This document shows positions 54,520-63,236 of a stretch of 64,000 bases of DNA, piece by piece. The notes below the pieces were generated by a model. That model was given only the letters and a program-made list of their open reading frames with translations, did not search any database and had not been told where the DNA came from. The DNA lies in the NCBI RefSeq assembly GCF_003112735.1, contig NZ_BFBR01000001.1, forward strand, positions 620,001 to 684,000, written 5' to 3'. The position numbers and the translations under genes were made by a program. Source of the DNA: Candidatus Phycosocius bacilliformis. Lineage in GTDB: Bacteria; Pseudomonadota; Alphaproteobacteria; Caulobacterales; Aquidulcibacteraceae. The stretch's first letter is position 1. Each line of letters starts with the position of its first letter.

Positions 54520-55944
54520 ATGAACATCTATTTTCTGGGAATCGGCGGTGCCGGGGTCAGTGCGTTGGCCAGCGTCCTGCAGTCGCAGGGTCATCAGGTG
54601 ACGGGCTCAGACGAGGGGGTTTTCCCGCCGGTTTCCACCTATTTGGATCAGGCCGGGATCAGCTATGCCCGCCGGTTCGACGCGGCTAATTTGCCCGATC
54701 AGATTGATGTGGCCGTGGTGGGAACCACCGCCAAAATGGACCCCGCAACCAATCCTGAGCTCGCCGCGCTCAAAGCCCGTGGCGTACCGTGCTATAATTT
54801 TGCAACCTATCTCGGTGAGGTAACCCGCACCCGTGAAAATCTGATCGTCGCTGGAAGCTTTGGCAAAAGCTCTCTCACCGCACTGGTCGCCTTTCTGTTA
54901 CGCCATGCCGGACACGATCCAGGTTGGTTCATCGGCGCAATCCCGCTGGACCTGCCACGAACTGGCCATGCGGGCACGGATCGGCTGTTTGTGATGGAGG
55001 GGGATGAATATATTGTCTCGCTGCAAGATCGCCGGTCGAAGTTTGAACTCTATCAGCCTCAGCACATCCTCATCTCTTCAATCGTGCATGATCATATCAA
55101 CATGTTTCCAACGATGGCGGCCTATGAGGCCCCGTTTGCGAAACTGTTTGCCGCATTACCCACCGAAGGCCTGATGGTGGCCTGCCACAGCTATGAGCCC
55201 GTTCGCCGCCTGATCGGTAACCGACCAACCATCTGGTATGGGCTGCAGCAGAACCCTGGCTATTATGCCGAGGCGATCGACATAGGCGAAATCACCCGCT
55301 TCCAGCTTGTCTGCCCTGATGGCCAGCGGATTGCGCTCGAAACCAGCCTGCTTGGCCTGCATAATATTGAGAACCTCATTGGCGGCAGTGCCTTTGTTCT
55401 TGAACGTGGATTGTTGAACCCAGACCAATTGCAAGCCGCTGTCAGGGCGTTTCGCGGCGTCGCCCGCCGCTTGGACAAAAAGACCACAAGCTCGCGCATA
55501 CCAGCCTATGAAGGTTTCGGCTCTTCTTATGAGAAGGCGCGTTCAGCCATTGAGGCGATCCGCCTGCATTTTCCCCATCGGCCCTTGGTGGTGGTGTTTG
55601 AGCCGCACACCTTTTCATGGCGCAATCAAGACGCCTTGGCCTGGTATGACAGCGTGTTTGCCGATTGTGCCGCCGTCCACATCCTGCCGCCGCCCACCAT
55701 TGCAGCAGGCAGCCACCAGCAATTAAGCCTCGAGGACATCCTTGCCCATGTGCAGGCGCGCGGTATCTTGGCCCAGCCCATTGTCGATGCCGACGCTTTT
55801 GCAAGCGCCCTGCCTGCCACCCTGACGGGCGATGAAGTTGTGCTGCTTTTGTCTTCAGGCCCCTTGGAAGGTTTGGCTGACAGTCTGCCAGCCGCCCTCG
55901 ACGCCCATTTTGGTGACCATAAGCCGACCGGGACACCCTCATAA
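54520..55944 (+). CDS. Mur ligase family protein, divergent Mpl (murein peptide ligase) type
   Basis: 474 residues from ATG 54520. The N-terminal MurC/Mpl domain reads MNIYFLGIGGAGVSALASVL. In the ATPase domain the usual GTHGKT P-loop is GSFGKSS (112-118), while EGDEY and DRRSKFELYQP (around 160-180) match the Mpl subgroup. HN-EN at 281-285 is kept. The C-terminal D-F-A-H-H motif that marks Mpl and MurC is replaced by EGFGSSYEK (331-339). Substrate and activity may therefore differ from recycling of murein tripeptide. A LysE exporter follows with a one-base overlap. Confidence 0.82.
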   Translation: MNIYFLGIGGAGVSALASVLQSQGHQVTGSDEGVFPPVSTYLDQAGISYARRFDAANLPDQIDVAVVGTTAKMDPATNPELAALKARGVPCYNFATYLGEVTRTRENLIVAGSFGKSSLTALVAFLLRHAGHDPGWFIGAIPLDLPRTGHAGTDRLFVMEGDEYIVSLQDRRSKFELYQPQHILISSIVHDHINMFPTMAAYEAPFAKLFAALPTEGLMVACHSYEPVRRLIGNRPTIWYGLQQNPGYYAEAIDIGEITRFQLVCPDGQRIALETSLLGLHNIENLIGGSAFVLERGLLNPDQLQAAVRAFRGVARRLDKKTTSSRIPAYEGFGSSYEKARSAIEAIRLHFPHRPLVVVFEPHTFSWRNQDALAWYDSVFADCAAVHILPPPTIAAGSHQQLSLEDILAHVQARGILAQPIVDADAFASALPATLTGDEVVLLLSSGPLEGLADSLPAALDAHFGDHKPTGTPS

Positions 55945-56585
55945 TGGAGCACTTGCCCGTCGACCCACACGCTTATGCGTCCTTCTTGCTGATTATGGCA
56001 GGCATGGCCGCAACACCGGGACCAGCGAATTTGTTTGCTCTGGCGACTGGATTGGCCAAAGGGCCGCGCGCTGGTCTGCAGGGCGTGATCGGAATGAACA
56101 TTGCTTCACTCGTATGGTTTGTTTTTGCTGCCCTTGGCCTCGGGGTTCTGATGCGGCTATTTCCGGCCGTGTTTGCGGCTTTGGCAGTGGCGGGGGGTGT
56201 TTATCTGGCTTGGCTTGGACTTAAGGCGCTGCGGGCCGCCCTGTCACCCAACACACAAGGCTTCAGCCTTGCGGGGCAAGTCGCCGGTCAAAGCCCGTTC
56301 CGCGATGGGTTTCTGGTCCAGATCAGCAACCCAAAGGCGCTCTTATTCTTTACCGCGGTCTTGCCACCCTTCATTGACCCAGACCGTGCGATGGTTCCGC
56401 AACTGGCCATGTTTGCGGCGGGGACGATCCTGTTTGACACCATTACCATGTCAGCCTTCGCGCTGGCCGGTGGCTTATTGGCGCAACGCTTTGCCGAGGC
56501 CCGTTTCGCGCGTGCCTTCTCCGCGGCGGTTGGTCTCCTCCTGTTGGGAACGGCCACGATGATGTTGCTCCGCACCCTGCATTGA
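55944..56585 (+). CDS. LysE/RhtB family amino-acid exporter
   Basis: 213 residues with six hydrophobic segments. The family's opening is present: FLLIMAGMAATPGPANLFALATGLAKGPRAGLQGVIGMN, and the second half has FRDGFLVQISNPKALLFFTAVLPPFI. These proteins expel amino acids or related small molecules. The start codon overlaps the stop of the Mpl-like ligase gene (TAATG), so the two are translated together. Substrate unknown. Confidence 0.9.
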   Translation: MEHLPVDPHAYASFLLIMAGMAATPGPANLFALATGLAKGPRAGLQGVIGMNIASLVWFVFAALGLGVLMRLFPAVFAALAVAGGVYLAWLGLKALRAALSPNTQGFSLAGQVAGQSPFRDGFLVQISNPKALLFFTAVLPPFIDPDRAMVPQLAMFAAGTILFDTITMSAFALAGGLLAQRFAEARFARAFSAAVGLLLLGTATMMLLRTLH

Positions 56586-56607
56586 AAACGCGACCAAACC
56601 ACGTCAT

Positions 56608-56621
56608 TGAACGTTTGTTCA
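56608..56621. promoter_or_regulatory. Probable TetR operator upstream of the TetR gene
   Basis: Inverted repeat tgaac-gttt-gttca, between the LysE gene and the TetR gene, 13 bases before the start codon. Fits autoregulation. Confidence 0.55.
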
Positions 56622-56634
56622 TTGGAGTGCGCAC

Positions 56635-57186
56635 ATGGCCAAGCGCCGATCACCCCGCTCGATTGCTGTCATCGAGGACCGCTTGCTGCGGGCTGCCGTC
56701 AGCTTGGGCGACACGCTCGACGCCATCTCTATGCCCGAACTGGCCAAGGCAGCCGATATTGCGGTTGGCACACTCTATCGTATCGCGCCGTCCAAGGCAG
56801 CACTGGCTGAACTGCTCGACATGCGCGCTTGGGCTTGTTTTGAAACTTATGTGTTTGCACCATTTCCCGCCCGCCTCAGTTTGCAAGAGCGATTTTCACT
56901 GATGTGGGCGCGCTTGGGTGATTTTGCGGCTGCTGAGCCAGAAATCAGCACATTTTTGGCCCGTTTGCCGATGCGGTCAGACCACGCTTTTGTAAAGGCC
57001 AGCACAATCTTTGCCCGCGACGGGCAGGCAACAGGGACATTCAAAACGCTGACAGGCGCAGAATTGGCCGCACTGGTGTGGGGGCCGGTCTCTGCGCTCT
57101 TGCGCAACCGGGCCTGTTCGGTCGAAAGTCTCCACCATCTTGAAACCGCGGTGTGGGATGCCCTGTGCCGCACACACAACATATAA
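56635..57186 (+). CDS. TetR-family regulator
   Basis: 183 residues. The helix-turn-helix is ISMPELAKAADIAVGTLYRIAPSKAALAELL; the usual Y-x-F/H after LY is changed to RIAPSK. GGAG precedes ATG 56635. It is followed after 15 bases by an SDR gene, and a palindrome lies upstream. It probably regulates the SDR and itself. Confidence 0.87.
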   Translation: MAKRRSPRSIAVIEDRLLRAAVSLGDTLDAISMPELAKAADIAVGTLYRIAPSKAALAELLDMRAWACFETYVFAPFPARLSLQERFSLMWARLGDFAAAEPEISTFLARLPMRSDHAFVKASTIFARDGQATGTFKTLTGAELAALVWGPVSALLRNRACSVESLHHLETAVWDALCRTHNI

Positions 57187-57201
57187 CTCAGGGAGAGAAA
57201 C

Positions 57202-57978
57202 ATGACAGGACGTATGGCCGGCAAAATGGCCTTGATCACCGGCGGGGCCCAGGGTCTGGGTGCAGCCATCGCGACCATGTATGCCAAGGAAGGTGCCAAA
57301 GTTGTGGTGACCGACATCAATGGTGCCGGGGCAGAGGCAACAGCCGCGGCGATCAACGTCCTTTATCCCGGCAAAGCCCATGCGTTTCAGCAGGATGTAT
57401 GTTCCGAACAACGCTGGATCGACATCGTCGATGCGGCGCATGAGGCAATGGGCGGCCTCAATGTCCTGGTCAATAATGCCGGAATTGGCAGCCTCGGCTC
57501 TGTCGAAAGCGAAACCTTCGACAATTGGAAGAAGGTGATGGCTGTCGATGTCGATTCGGTGTTCTTGGGGTGCAAGTACGCTTTAGGCGTCATGAAGCCT
57601 TATGGACCGGGGGCCATCGTCAATATCTCGTCGATTGCCGGCCTGATCGCCTCAGCCAATTATGCTGCCTACAATGCGGCCAAAGCGGCCGTTTGGCTGT
57701 TGACCAAGTCAGTAGCGCTGCATTGCGCACGCAAAGTGCCGGGCTTCCGCTGCAACTCCATCCATCCGACCTTTATCAAAACGCCCATTTTGGACGGAAT
57801 GGCCGGATTGGTGGGCTCACAGGAAGAAGCCTATGCCAAGCTCGCCCGTCAGGTGCCGCTGGGTCGCTTGGGAGAGCCCGATGATATTGCCTATGCGGCA
57901 GTCTATCTGGCCAGCGACGAAAGCAAATTTGTGACCGGGGCGGAACTGAAGGTCGATGGCGGCATTTCGGCCATGTAA
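57202..57978 (+). CDS. Short-chain dehydrogenase (hydroxysteroid/cyclohexanol dehydrogenase type)
   Basis: 258 residues, AGGGAG before ATG 57202. Classical SDR motifs: ITGGAQGLGAAIATMY, NNAGIGSLGSVESE, active site YAAYNAAKAAVWLLTKS, and a C-terminal FVTGAELKVDGGISAM. The HPTFIKTPILDGMAG segment resembles 3-alpha- or 20-beta-hydroxysteroid and cyclohexanol dehydrogenases. Substrate unknown. Probably cotranscribed with tetR. Confidence 0.88.
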   Translation: MTGRMAGKMALITGGAQGLGAAIATMYAKEGAKVVVTDINGAGAEATAAAINVLYPGKAHAFQQDVCSEQRWIDIVDAAHEAMGGLNVLVNNAGIGSLGSVESETFDNWKKVMAVDVDSVFLGCKYALGVMKPYGPGAIVNISSIAGLIASANYAAYNAAKAAVWLLTKSVALHCARKVPGFRCNSIHPTFIKTPILDGMAGLVGSQEEAYAKLARQVPLGRLGEPDDIAYAAVYLASDESKFVTGAELKVDGGISAM

Positions 57979-57988
57979 GGCCCGTTCT

Positions 57989-58438
57989 TCAGCGCACAAT
58001 CACCGATAACAGCACGACTTTGGCAATGCCGGGACCGACAATGCGGTCGGTCACCGCTTGCATGCGCTGAGCGAGCATAATGGTATCTGGTACACGCCCC
58101 GGGATAAACAGGGTGTTGACGAATTCCTGCGCGACGCCGCGCCAAGCCGCCCGCAGCGCCGGAGTTGCCGCCAGGGCTCGGTCACGCTGACTGGTGGCGC
58201 TGACGACGATGCCCATATCGATCTGCATGAGACCAATCGATCGAAACTGGCGCATGATGCTGGCCGTGACCTGGTTTGAACCCAGAAAGCCCGCTTCATT
58301 GCCCCCACCTTTGGGAACAGGCTTCGCCGCTTGGGCTGTGGAAATGGCACCGGCCGACGCCCCTCCCAAGCCAACAACAACAGCGCCTGCAAACCGGGCC
58401 AAGCCACGTCTGGTGAGATTTTGATCAGAATAAGACAT
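57989..58438 (-). CDS. Small Tat-exported protein of unknown function
   Basis: 149 residues. The N-terminus has a clear twin-arginine signal (LTRRGLARFAGAVVVGLGG...AISTAQAA). The mature part is about 110 residues, with SIGLMQIDMGIVVS near its start and a C-terminal hydrophobic strand VVLLSVIVR. It has some resemblance to small periplasmic FliL-like proteins of alphaproteobacteria, but I cannot assign it. Tail to tail with the SDR gene. Confidence 0.75.
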   Translation of the reverse strand: MSYSDQNLTRRGLARFAGAVVVGLGGASAGAISTAQAAKPVPKGGGNEAGFLGSNQVTASIMRQFRSIGLMQIDMGIVVSATSQRDRALAATPALRAAWRGVAQEFVNTLFIPGRVPDTIMLAQRMQAVTDRIVGPGIAKVVLLSVIVR

Positions 58439-58558
58439 GTCATGTCTTTTCGGACAAACCGGTTAAAGAAACGTGGAATCCCAGACCAAGCTGCTTTAGG
58501 CTGATTATCGAGTCACCCTAACCCTTACCCACGCTCTCAGAACAAGGACGCAATCCCC

Positions 58559-60382
58559 GTGGCTGGTGCTGTCGACATGACCGCCTTCAAAGAACCGGTG
58601 ATCATCCTCACAGCGGCGGCTATTGTGGTCCCCCTGTTTCACCGATTTCGCATCAGCCCGGTTCTGGGTTTCATTCTGTGCGGCCTTTTATTGGGACCGT
58701 CAGGCCTTGGGGGTTTAGCCGTCCAATATCCTTGGCTGAACATTTTCACCATTCAGGATCGAGGTGCCATCAATATGATGGCGGAGTTCGGCATCGTCTT
58801 CCTGTTGTTTGCCATTGGACTTGAATTGTCATTCGAACGCCTCGCCATGATGCGCAAAGTCGTATTTGGCCTGGGGGCTGCGCAACTGGGCATCTCGGCC
58901 TTGGCCATTTGTGCGATTTGCTACCTATTCTTGGGCACCACCGGCACAGCCGCCTCCGTTATCGGCTTGGCCCTATCATTGTCTTCAACCGCCGTCGTGC
59001 TGCAGACATTGGCTGAACAGAAGCGTCTGGCAAGCCCCACAGGGCGGGGGGCGTTTGGGATCTTGCTGTTTCAGGATTTGGCTGTTGTGCCCATCCTTTT
59101 TGCTGTCTCCATGCTGGCCCCAGACCGCATGGGATTAGGCGTTTTGGGCTTGATGCAAAGCCTTGCCGTGGCCGTCCTGGCGGTAGCCTTGACCATTGTG
59201 ATTGGCCGTATCGTTTTGCGCCCCCTGTTTCGCCATGCCGCGCGAACACGCAGTCCAGAGATTTTCATGGCTGCCTGCCTCCTGGTGGTGATCGCCACAG
59301 CTATGGGCAGTGCAGCTGCCGGCCTCTCGATGGCGCTGGGCGCATTTCTGGCAGGCTTGTTGCTGGCCGAAACCGAATATCGCCGCGAAGTTGAAACCAC
59401 GATCGAGCCTTTCAAAGGCCTCCTTCTAGGGGTCTTCCTGGTTTCGGTTGGCATGACGGTTGATATTGGCAAGGTTTTGGAGCGACCGCTTGAGATCGTG
59501 GCGGCCATAATCGGCCTCATTGTTTTGAAAGCGGCTGTTGTCGCGCTGGCAGGACCTGTCTTTGGCATCAAGCGACAATCAGCAATCAAAGCGGGTTTGA
59601 TCCTTGGTCCTGGCGGGGAGTTTGCCTTTGTTGTCCTCAGTCTCGCGACAAGTCTGGCTGTGCTGCCACAGGATCAGGCCGACTTTGCCCTGTTGGTCAC
59701 CGCCATCACGATGTGCCTCATTCCCTTATTGGGCCGGTTTGACGCCCGCCCAACAGCTTTAACCCCAGCAGCTGAAACAGATGAGGCGACTCTGGCCCTC
59801 CAAGCCACGCAAGGCGAGGCCCCCCATGTCATTGTTGCGGGGTTTGGCCGGGTCGGTATGGTCGCGGTCTCTCTGCTAGAAGAGCAGAAAATCCCCTATA
59901 TCGCGATTGATTCAGACGTTGAACGTGTCCGCAGGGCGCGCAAGGCAGGCCATAAGGTCTATCTGGGTGACGCCGCCCGCGTTGATATGTTGCGTGCCTG
60001 CGGGATTGATCGGGCGCGCGCCATGGTGGTGACGATGGACGGCGGGTCGGCGGTCGACCAAGTGGTCACGGCCGCCCATCTTGAACAACCTGACCTGCCG
60101 ATTGTGGCGCGCAGCCGCGACGCCGACCATGCGGTCCATCTTTACAGCCTCGGTGTCCGTGAGGCGGTGCCCGAGACATTGGAAGCGAGCTTGCAGGTTG
60201 GTGAGGCCCTGTTGGTCGAAGCGGGTGTGCCCATGGGCCATATTCTGGTCGCCATCCACAACAAACGCGCCAGCATGCGGGCAGCCTTGCTGGAGGCCTC
60301 ATCATCTGCGACACCGTCAGAACGCATGCGCGTGCTGCGCGATCAGCACACACGCGATCCCGACGATGCGTCAGCCCGCTGA
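58559..60382 (+). CDS. Kef-type monovalent cation:proton antiporter (CPA2) with RCK domain
   Basis: 607 residues from GTG 58559 (AAGGA ten bases upstream); an ATG at 58577 lacks a ribosome site. About 12 hydrophobic segments form the exchanger domain, with FLLFAIGLELSFERL and ALGAFLAGLLLAETEYRREVE. The C-terminal TrkA-N domain binds nucleotide: VIVAGFGRVGMVAVSLLEEQKIPYIAIDSDVERV. It belongs to the KefB/KefC/YbaL group, normally potassium efflux gated by glutathione adducts or nucleotides. Cytosolic side holds the regulatory domain. Confidence 0.92.
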   Translation: MAGAVDMTAFKEPVIILTAAAIVVPLFHRFRISPVLGFILCGLLLGPSGLGGLAVQYPWLNIFTIQDRGAINMMAEFGIVFLLFAIGLELSFERLAMMRKVVFGLGAAQLGISALAICAICYLFLGTTGTAASVIGLALSLSSTAVVLQTLAEQKRLASPTGRGAFGILLFQDLAVVPILFAVSMLAPDRMGLGVLGLMQSLAVAVLAVALTIVIGRIVLRPLFRHAARTRSPEIFMAACLLVVIATAMGSAAAGLSMALGAFLAGLLLAETEYRREVETTIEPFKGLLLGVFLVSVGMTVDIGKVLERPLEIVAAIIGLIVLKAAVVALAGPVFGIKRQSAIKAGLILGPGGEFAFVVLSLATSLAVLPQDQADFALLVTAITMCLIPLLGRFDARPTALTPAAETDEATLALQATQGEAPHVIVAGFGRVGMVAVSLLEEQKIPYIAIDSDVERVRRARKAGHKVYLGDAARVDMLRACGIDRARAMVVTMDGGSAVDQVVTAAHLEQPDLPIVARSRDADHAVHLYSLGVREAVPETLEASLQVGEALLVEAGVPMGHILVAIHNKRASMRAALLEASSSATPSERMRVLRDQHTRDPDDASAR

Positions 60383-60444
60383 CATCGAGATTTGACCTCA
60401 GCCATCAGCAGGCTTAACAGCGAGCAAATCCCGGGAGCACCACA

Positions 60445-61641
60445 TTGACCACAGCGCAGGACCGCGCGCCCGCTTTCGCGCGCCAACCCACCGCAGCCCT
60501 TGTTCTGGCCGATGGCACGGTTTTCTGGGGCCAAGGCTGTGGCGCTATTGGTGAAGCCATTGCTGAGGTCTGTTTTAACACCGCCATGTCGGGCTATCAG
60601 GAAATCCTGACTGACCCATCTTATGCGGGTCAAATTGTGGCTTTCACCGCGCCTCACATTGGCAATACGGGCACCACCTCGGAAGACGAAGAAGATGCCT
60701 GCCCACCTGCGGCCAATGGTGCCCGCGGCGCGGTCATGCGGGCCGACATCACCCGGCCTTCAAACTGGCGCTCGCAGGCGTCCCTCGATGCATGGTTGAA
60801 AGCCAAAAACATTGTTGGGCTAACGGGGATCGACACCCGCGCGCTGACCCGCCGCATCCGTGAGAATGGCATGCCCCATGGCGTTATCATCCATGCGCCA
60901 GAGGGCGATATTGATGTGGCAAGCCTGCAAGCCAAAGCAGCCGCTTGGACGGGGTTGGAAGGCCTCGATCTGGCCAAAGACGTCACATGCACCAGCGCGT
61001 ATGACTTTGATGGCACCCAATGGATATGGCCACAGGGTAGCGGACATGTCAGTCCAGAGAGCGACCTTTCGGTCGTCGTGCTCGACTTCGGCGTGAAGGA
61101 AAACATCCTGCGCTGTTTGGGCTCACTTGGTGCGAAAATCCACGTCATGCCGGCCAACACCACGGCCGAGGAGGTAATGGCGCGCAAACCTGACGGTGTC
61201 TTGCTGTCCAACGGGCCGGGAGATCCGGCGGCCACGGGTCGCTATGCCGTCGAGACAATCCAAAAACTGGTTGCCGCCAAGGTTCCGGTGTTCGGCATTT
61301 GCCTCGGTCACCAGATGCTGGGCCTCGCATTGGGCGCCAAAACCATCAAGATGGCGCAAGGCCATCATGGTGCTAACCATCCCGTCAAAGACCTATCGAC
61401 CGGCAAGGTCGAGATTGTTTCGATGAACCATGGCTTTGCCATTGACCGCGACAGTCTGCCAGACGGCGTGATCGAGACCCATGTCTCCCTATTTGATGGG
61501 TCCAATTGTGGGATTGCATTGGCCAATCAGCCCGTGTTCTCCGTGCAATATCACCCAGAGGCCAGTCCCGGCCCGAAAGATAGTTTCTACCTGTTTGAAC
61601 GCTTTGCCGAGGCCATGCGCGCTGCCCGTCAGCGGGGATAA
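60445..61641 (+). CDS. carA: Carbamoyl-phosphate synthase small subunit
   Basis: 398 residues from TTG 60445, with CGGGAG seven bases upstream. N-terminal domain: [33 protein letters not shown]. The class I glutaminase has the nucleophile cysteine in [13 protein letters not shown] and the HPEASPGP histidine/glutamate pair. It gives ammonia to CarB for pyrimidine and arginine synthesis. carB is not in the window. Confidence 0.97.
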   Translation: MTTAQDRAPAFARQPTAALVLADGTVFWGQGCGAIGEAIAEVCFNTAMSGYQEILTDPSYAGQIVAFTAPHIGNTGTTSEDEEDACPPAANGARGAVMRADITRPSNWRSQASLDAWLKAKNIVGLTGIDTRALTRRIRENGMPHGVIIHAPEGDIDVASLQAKAAAWTGLEGLDLAKDVTCTSAYDFDGTQWIWPQGSGHVSPESDLSVVVLDFGVKENILRCLGSLGAKIHVMPANTTAEEVMARKPDGVLLSNGPGDPAATGRYAVETIQKLVAAKVPVFGICLGHQMLGLALGAKTIKMAQGHHGANHPVKDLSTGKVEIVSMNHGFAIDRDSLPDGVIETHVSLFDGSNCGIALANQPVFSVQYHPEASPGPKDSFYLFERFAEAMRAARQRG

Positions 61642-61688
61642 TGGACCTATAGGCTTGACGTCTGCCAATAGGGCGGCATTGTCGGGCC

Positions 61689-63236
61689 ATGAGCCAAATT
61701 GATCGCCGCACCCTGATTTCCAGCCTCGCCCTCGTCCCCGCCCTTGGCGCTTTATCCGCCTGTGGCAAAACAAAAGCCCCCGCCGATATTTTACGTGTTG
61801 GCTTGGGCGGGGGTCCTGATTCACTTGACCCCTTAAAGGCGGAGTTTGCAGCCGCCGCCCTCCTGTTCCGCCAATTCTACCTGCCGGTCGTCGGCTATGG
61901 TGCCAATGGCGGCCCAGCCCCAGGTTTTGCGAAATCCTGGGTGCCCAGCAACAACAACCGCACCTGGACTTTTGAGATCGCCCAAGGCCTGACCTGGTCG
62001 GACGGCAAGCCCATCAATGCCAACGATGTGCTTGAAAGCCTGCGCTTGGGTGCCGACAAAAAAACCGCTTATGCCGACGCGTCTGAGCTTTATATGATCA
62101 AAGGCTATCGCGATTGTGTGGTTGACGGCAAAGACCCCAAAACCATCGGCGTGTCGGCACCAGATCCCGTCACATTGGTGGTTGAGCTTGACGTATCCGA
62201 TGCTGAGTTCTGGAGCCGGATGCAGGAATTCTATCCTGTTCCCCTGCACGCCATTGCCACCCATGGCGCGGACTGGACAGACCTCGACAAGATTGTTGTC
62301 TCTGGTCCCTACAAGCCAATTGAACGGACCCAGACACGTTTGGTGTTCGACAAAAATCCCCGCGGCGGCTGGGTGGAGGGCATGCCAGCCCAAATCAGTG
62401 TCGAGGCGATTGATGATTCAGCCACGCGCCTGCGAATGTTTCAGGCCGGGGATCTCGATCTCGCGCAAGACCCGCCGCTCTTGCGTGCAGCAGACTTTGA
62501 AAAAGAATTTGGCAGCCAATATCAACGCTATGATGCCCCGCGTCTGGTCTATATGAGCTTCAACACCAAGAAGCCGCAATTTCAGGATGCCGAGGTTCGC
62601 CGCGCGCTGGCCATGGGCTTTGATCGCAGCGTGATCACGGGTGCGGTGATGCGCGGATCGGTCGATCCTGCTGGCCGTTTTGTGCGTGGCCAACCCGAAC
62701 CGGCTTATGACCCAGACCAAGCGCGCGCCATTCTCGCTTCCAAGGGCTATGGCCCAAACAATCCGCTTAAGTTCGAGCTTCTTGTTACCAAGGATGAGCG
62801 CGAGCGGGCGGCCATCCAGATGGTGGATATGTGGAAGAAAATCGGGGTCGAGGCCACATTGTTTGCTGCAGATTCCAGCGCCATCGTGGCCCGGTTGAAC
62901 GGGTTTGAGTTCGAGGCCGCGATTGTTCGGATCGACAAGGGCATGAAGTCTGATCCCATTGATCTGATGGCGTCATGGGGCGAGGGCGGCACCGCTTATT
63001 CCCACCAATGGAAAGACCCCGCTTTCAACAAAGCCCTATCTGATGCGCGGGCGGAAAGTGATCCTAAGGCGCGCTTGGCCAAGAAGCTGGCCGCCGAAAA
63101 AATCCTGCTTGATGCCTGTCCAGTGACCGGTGTCTGGTTCTTCCCATCAGCTTGGCTGGTCAATCCGCGCGTCACAGGTGGCATTGAGGGCATTGCGCCG
63201 ATCATCTGGCCCAGTTTGAAACTGGCGAAAGCCTAG
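61689..63236 (+). CDS. ABC transporter peptide-binding lipoprotein (OppA/SBP_bac_5 family)
   Basis: 515 residues. The signal reads DRRTLISSLALVPALGALSAC, so a Tat-like lipoprotein with lipidation at the cysteine. Family marks: LRVGLGGGPDSLDPLKAEFAA, FEIAQGLTWSDGKPINANDVLESL, and the C-terminal half with YMSFNTKKPQFQDAEVRRALAMGFDR. It captures oligopeptides or other oligomers at the membrane. The permease and ATPase genes are not adjacent, so it may act with a distant transporter. Convergent with the symporter gene, overlapping by four bases. Confidence 0.9.
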   Translation: MSQIDRRTLISSLALVPALGALSACGKTKAPADILRVGLGGGPDSLDPLKAEFAAAALLFRQFYLPVVGYGANGGPAPGFAKSWVPSNNNRTWTFEIAQGLTWSDGKPINANDVLESLRLGADKKTAYADASELYMIKGYRDCVVDGKDPKTIGVSAPDPVTLVVELDVSDAEFWSRMQEFYPVPLHAIATHGADWTDLDKIVVSGPYKPIERTQTRLVFDKNPRGGWVEGMPAQISVEAIDDSATRLRMFQAGDLDLAQDPPLLRAADFEKEFGSQYQRYDAPRLVYMSFNTKKPQFQDAEVRRALAMGFDRSVITGAVMRGSVDPAGRFVRGQPEPAYDPDQARAILASKGYGPNNPLKFELLVTKDERERAAIQMVDMWKKIGVEATLFAADSSAIVARLNGFEFEAAIVRIDKGMKSDPIDLMASWGEGGTAYSHQWKDPAFNKALSDARAESDPKARLAKKLAAEKILLDACPVTGVWFFPSAWLVNPRVTGGIEGIAPIIWPSLKLAKA

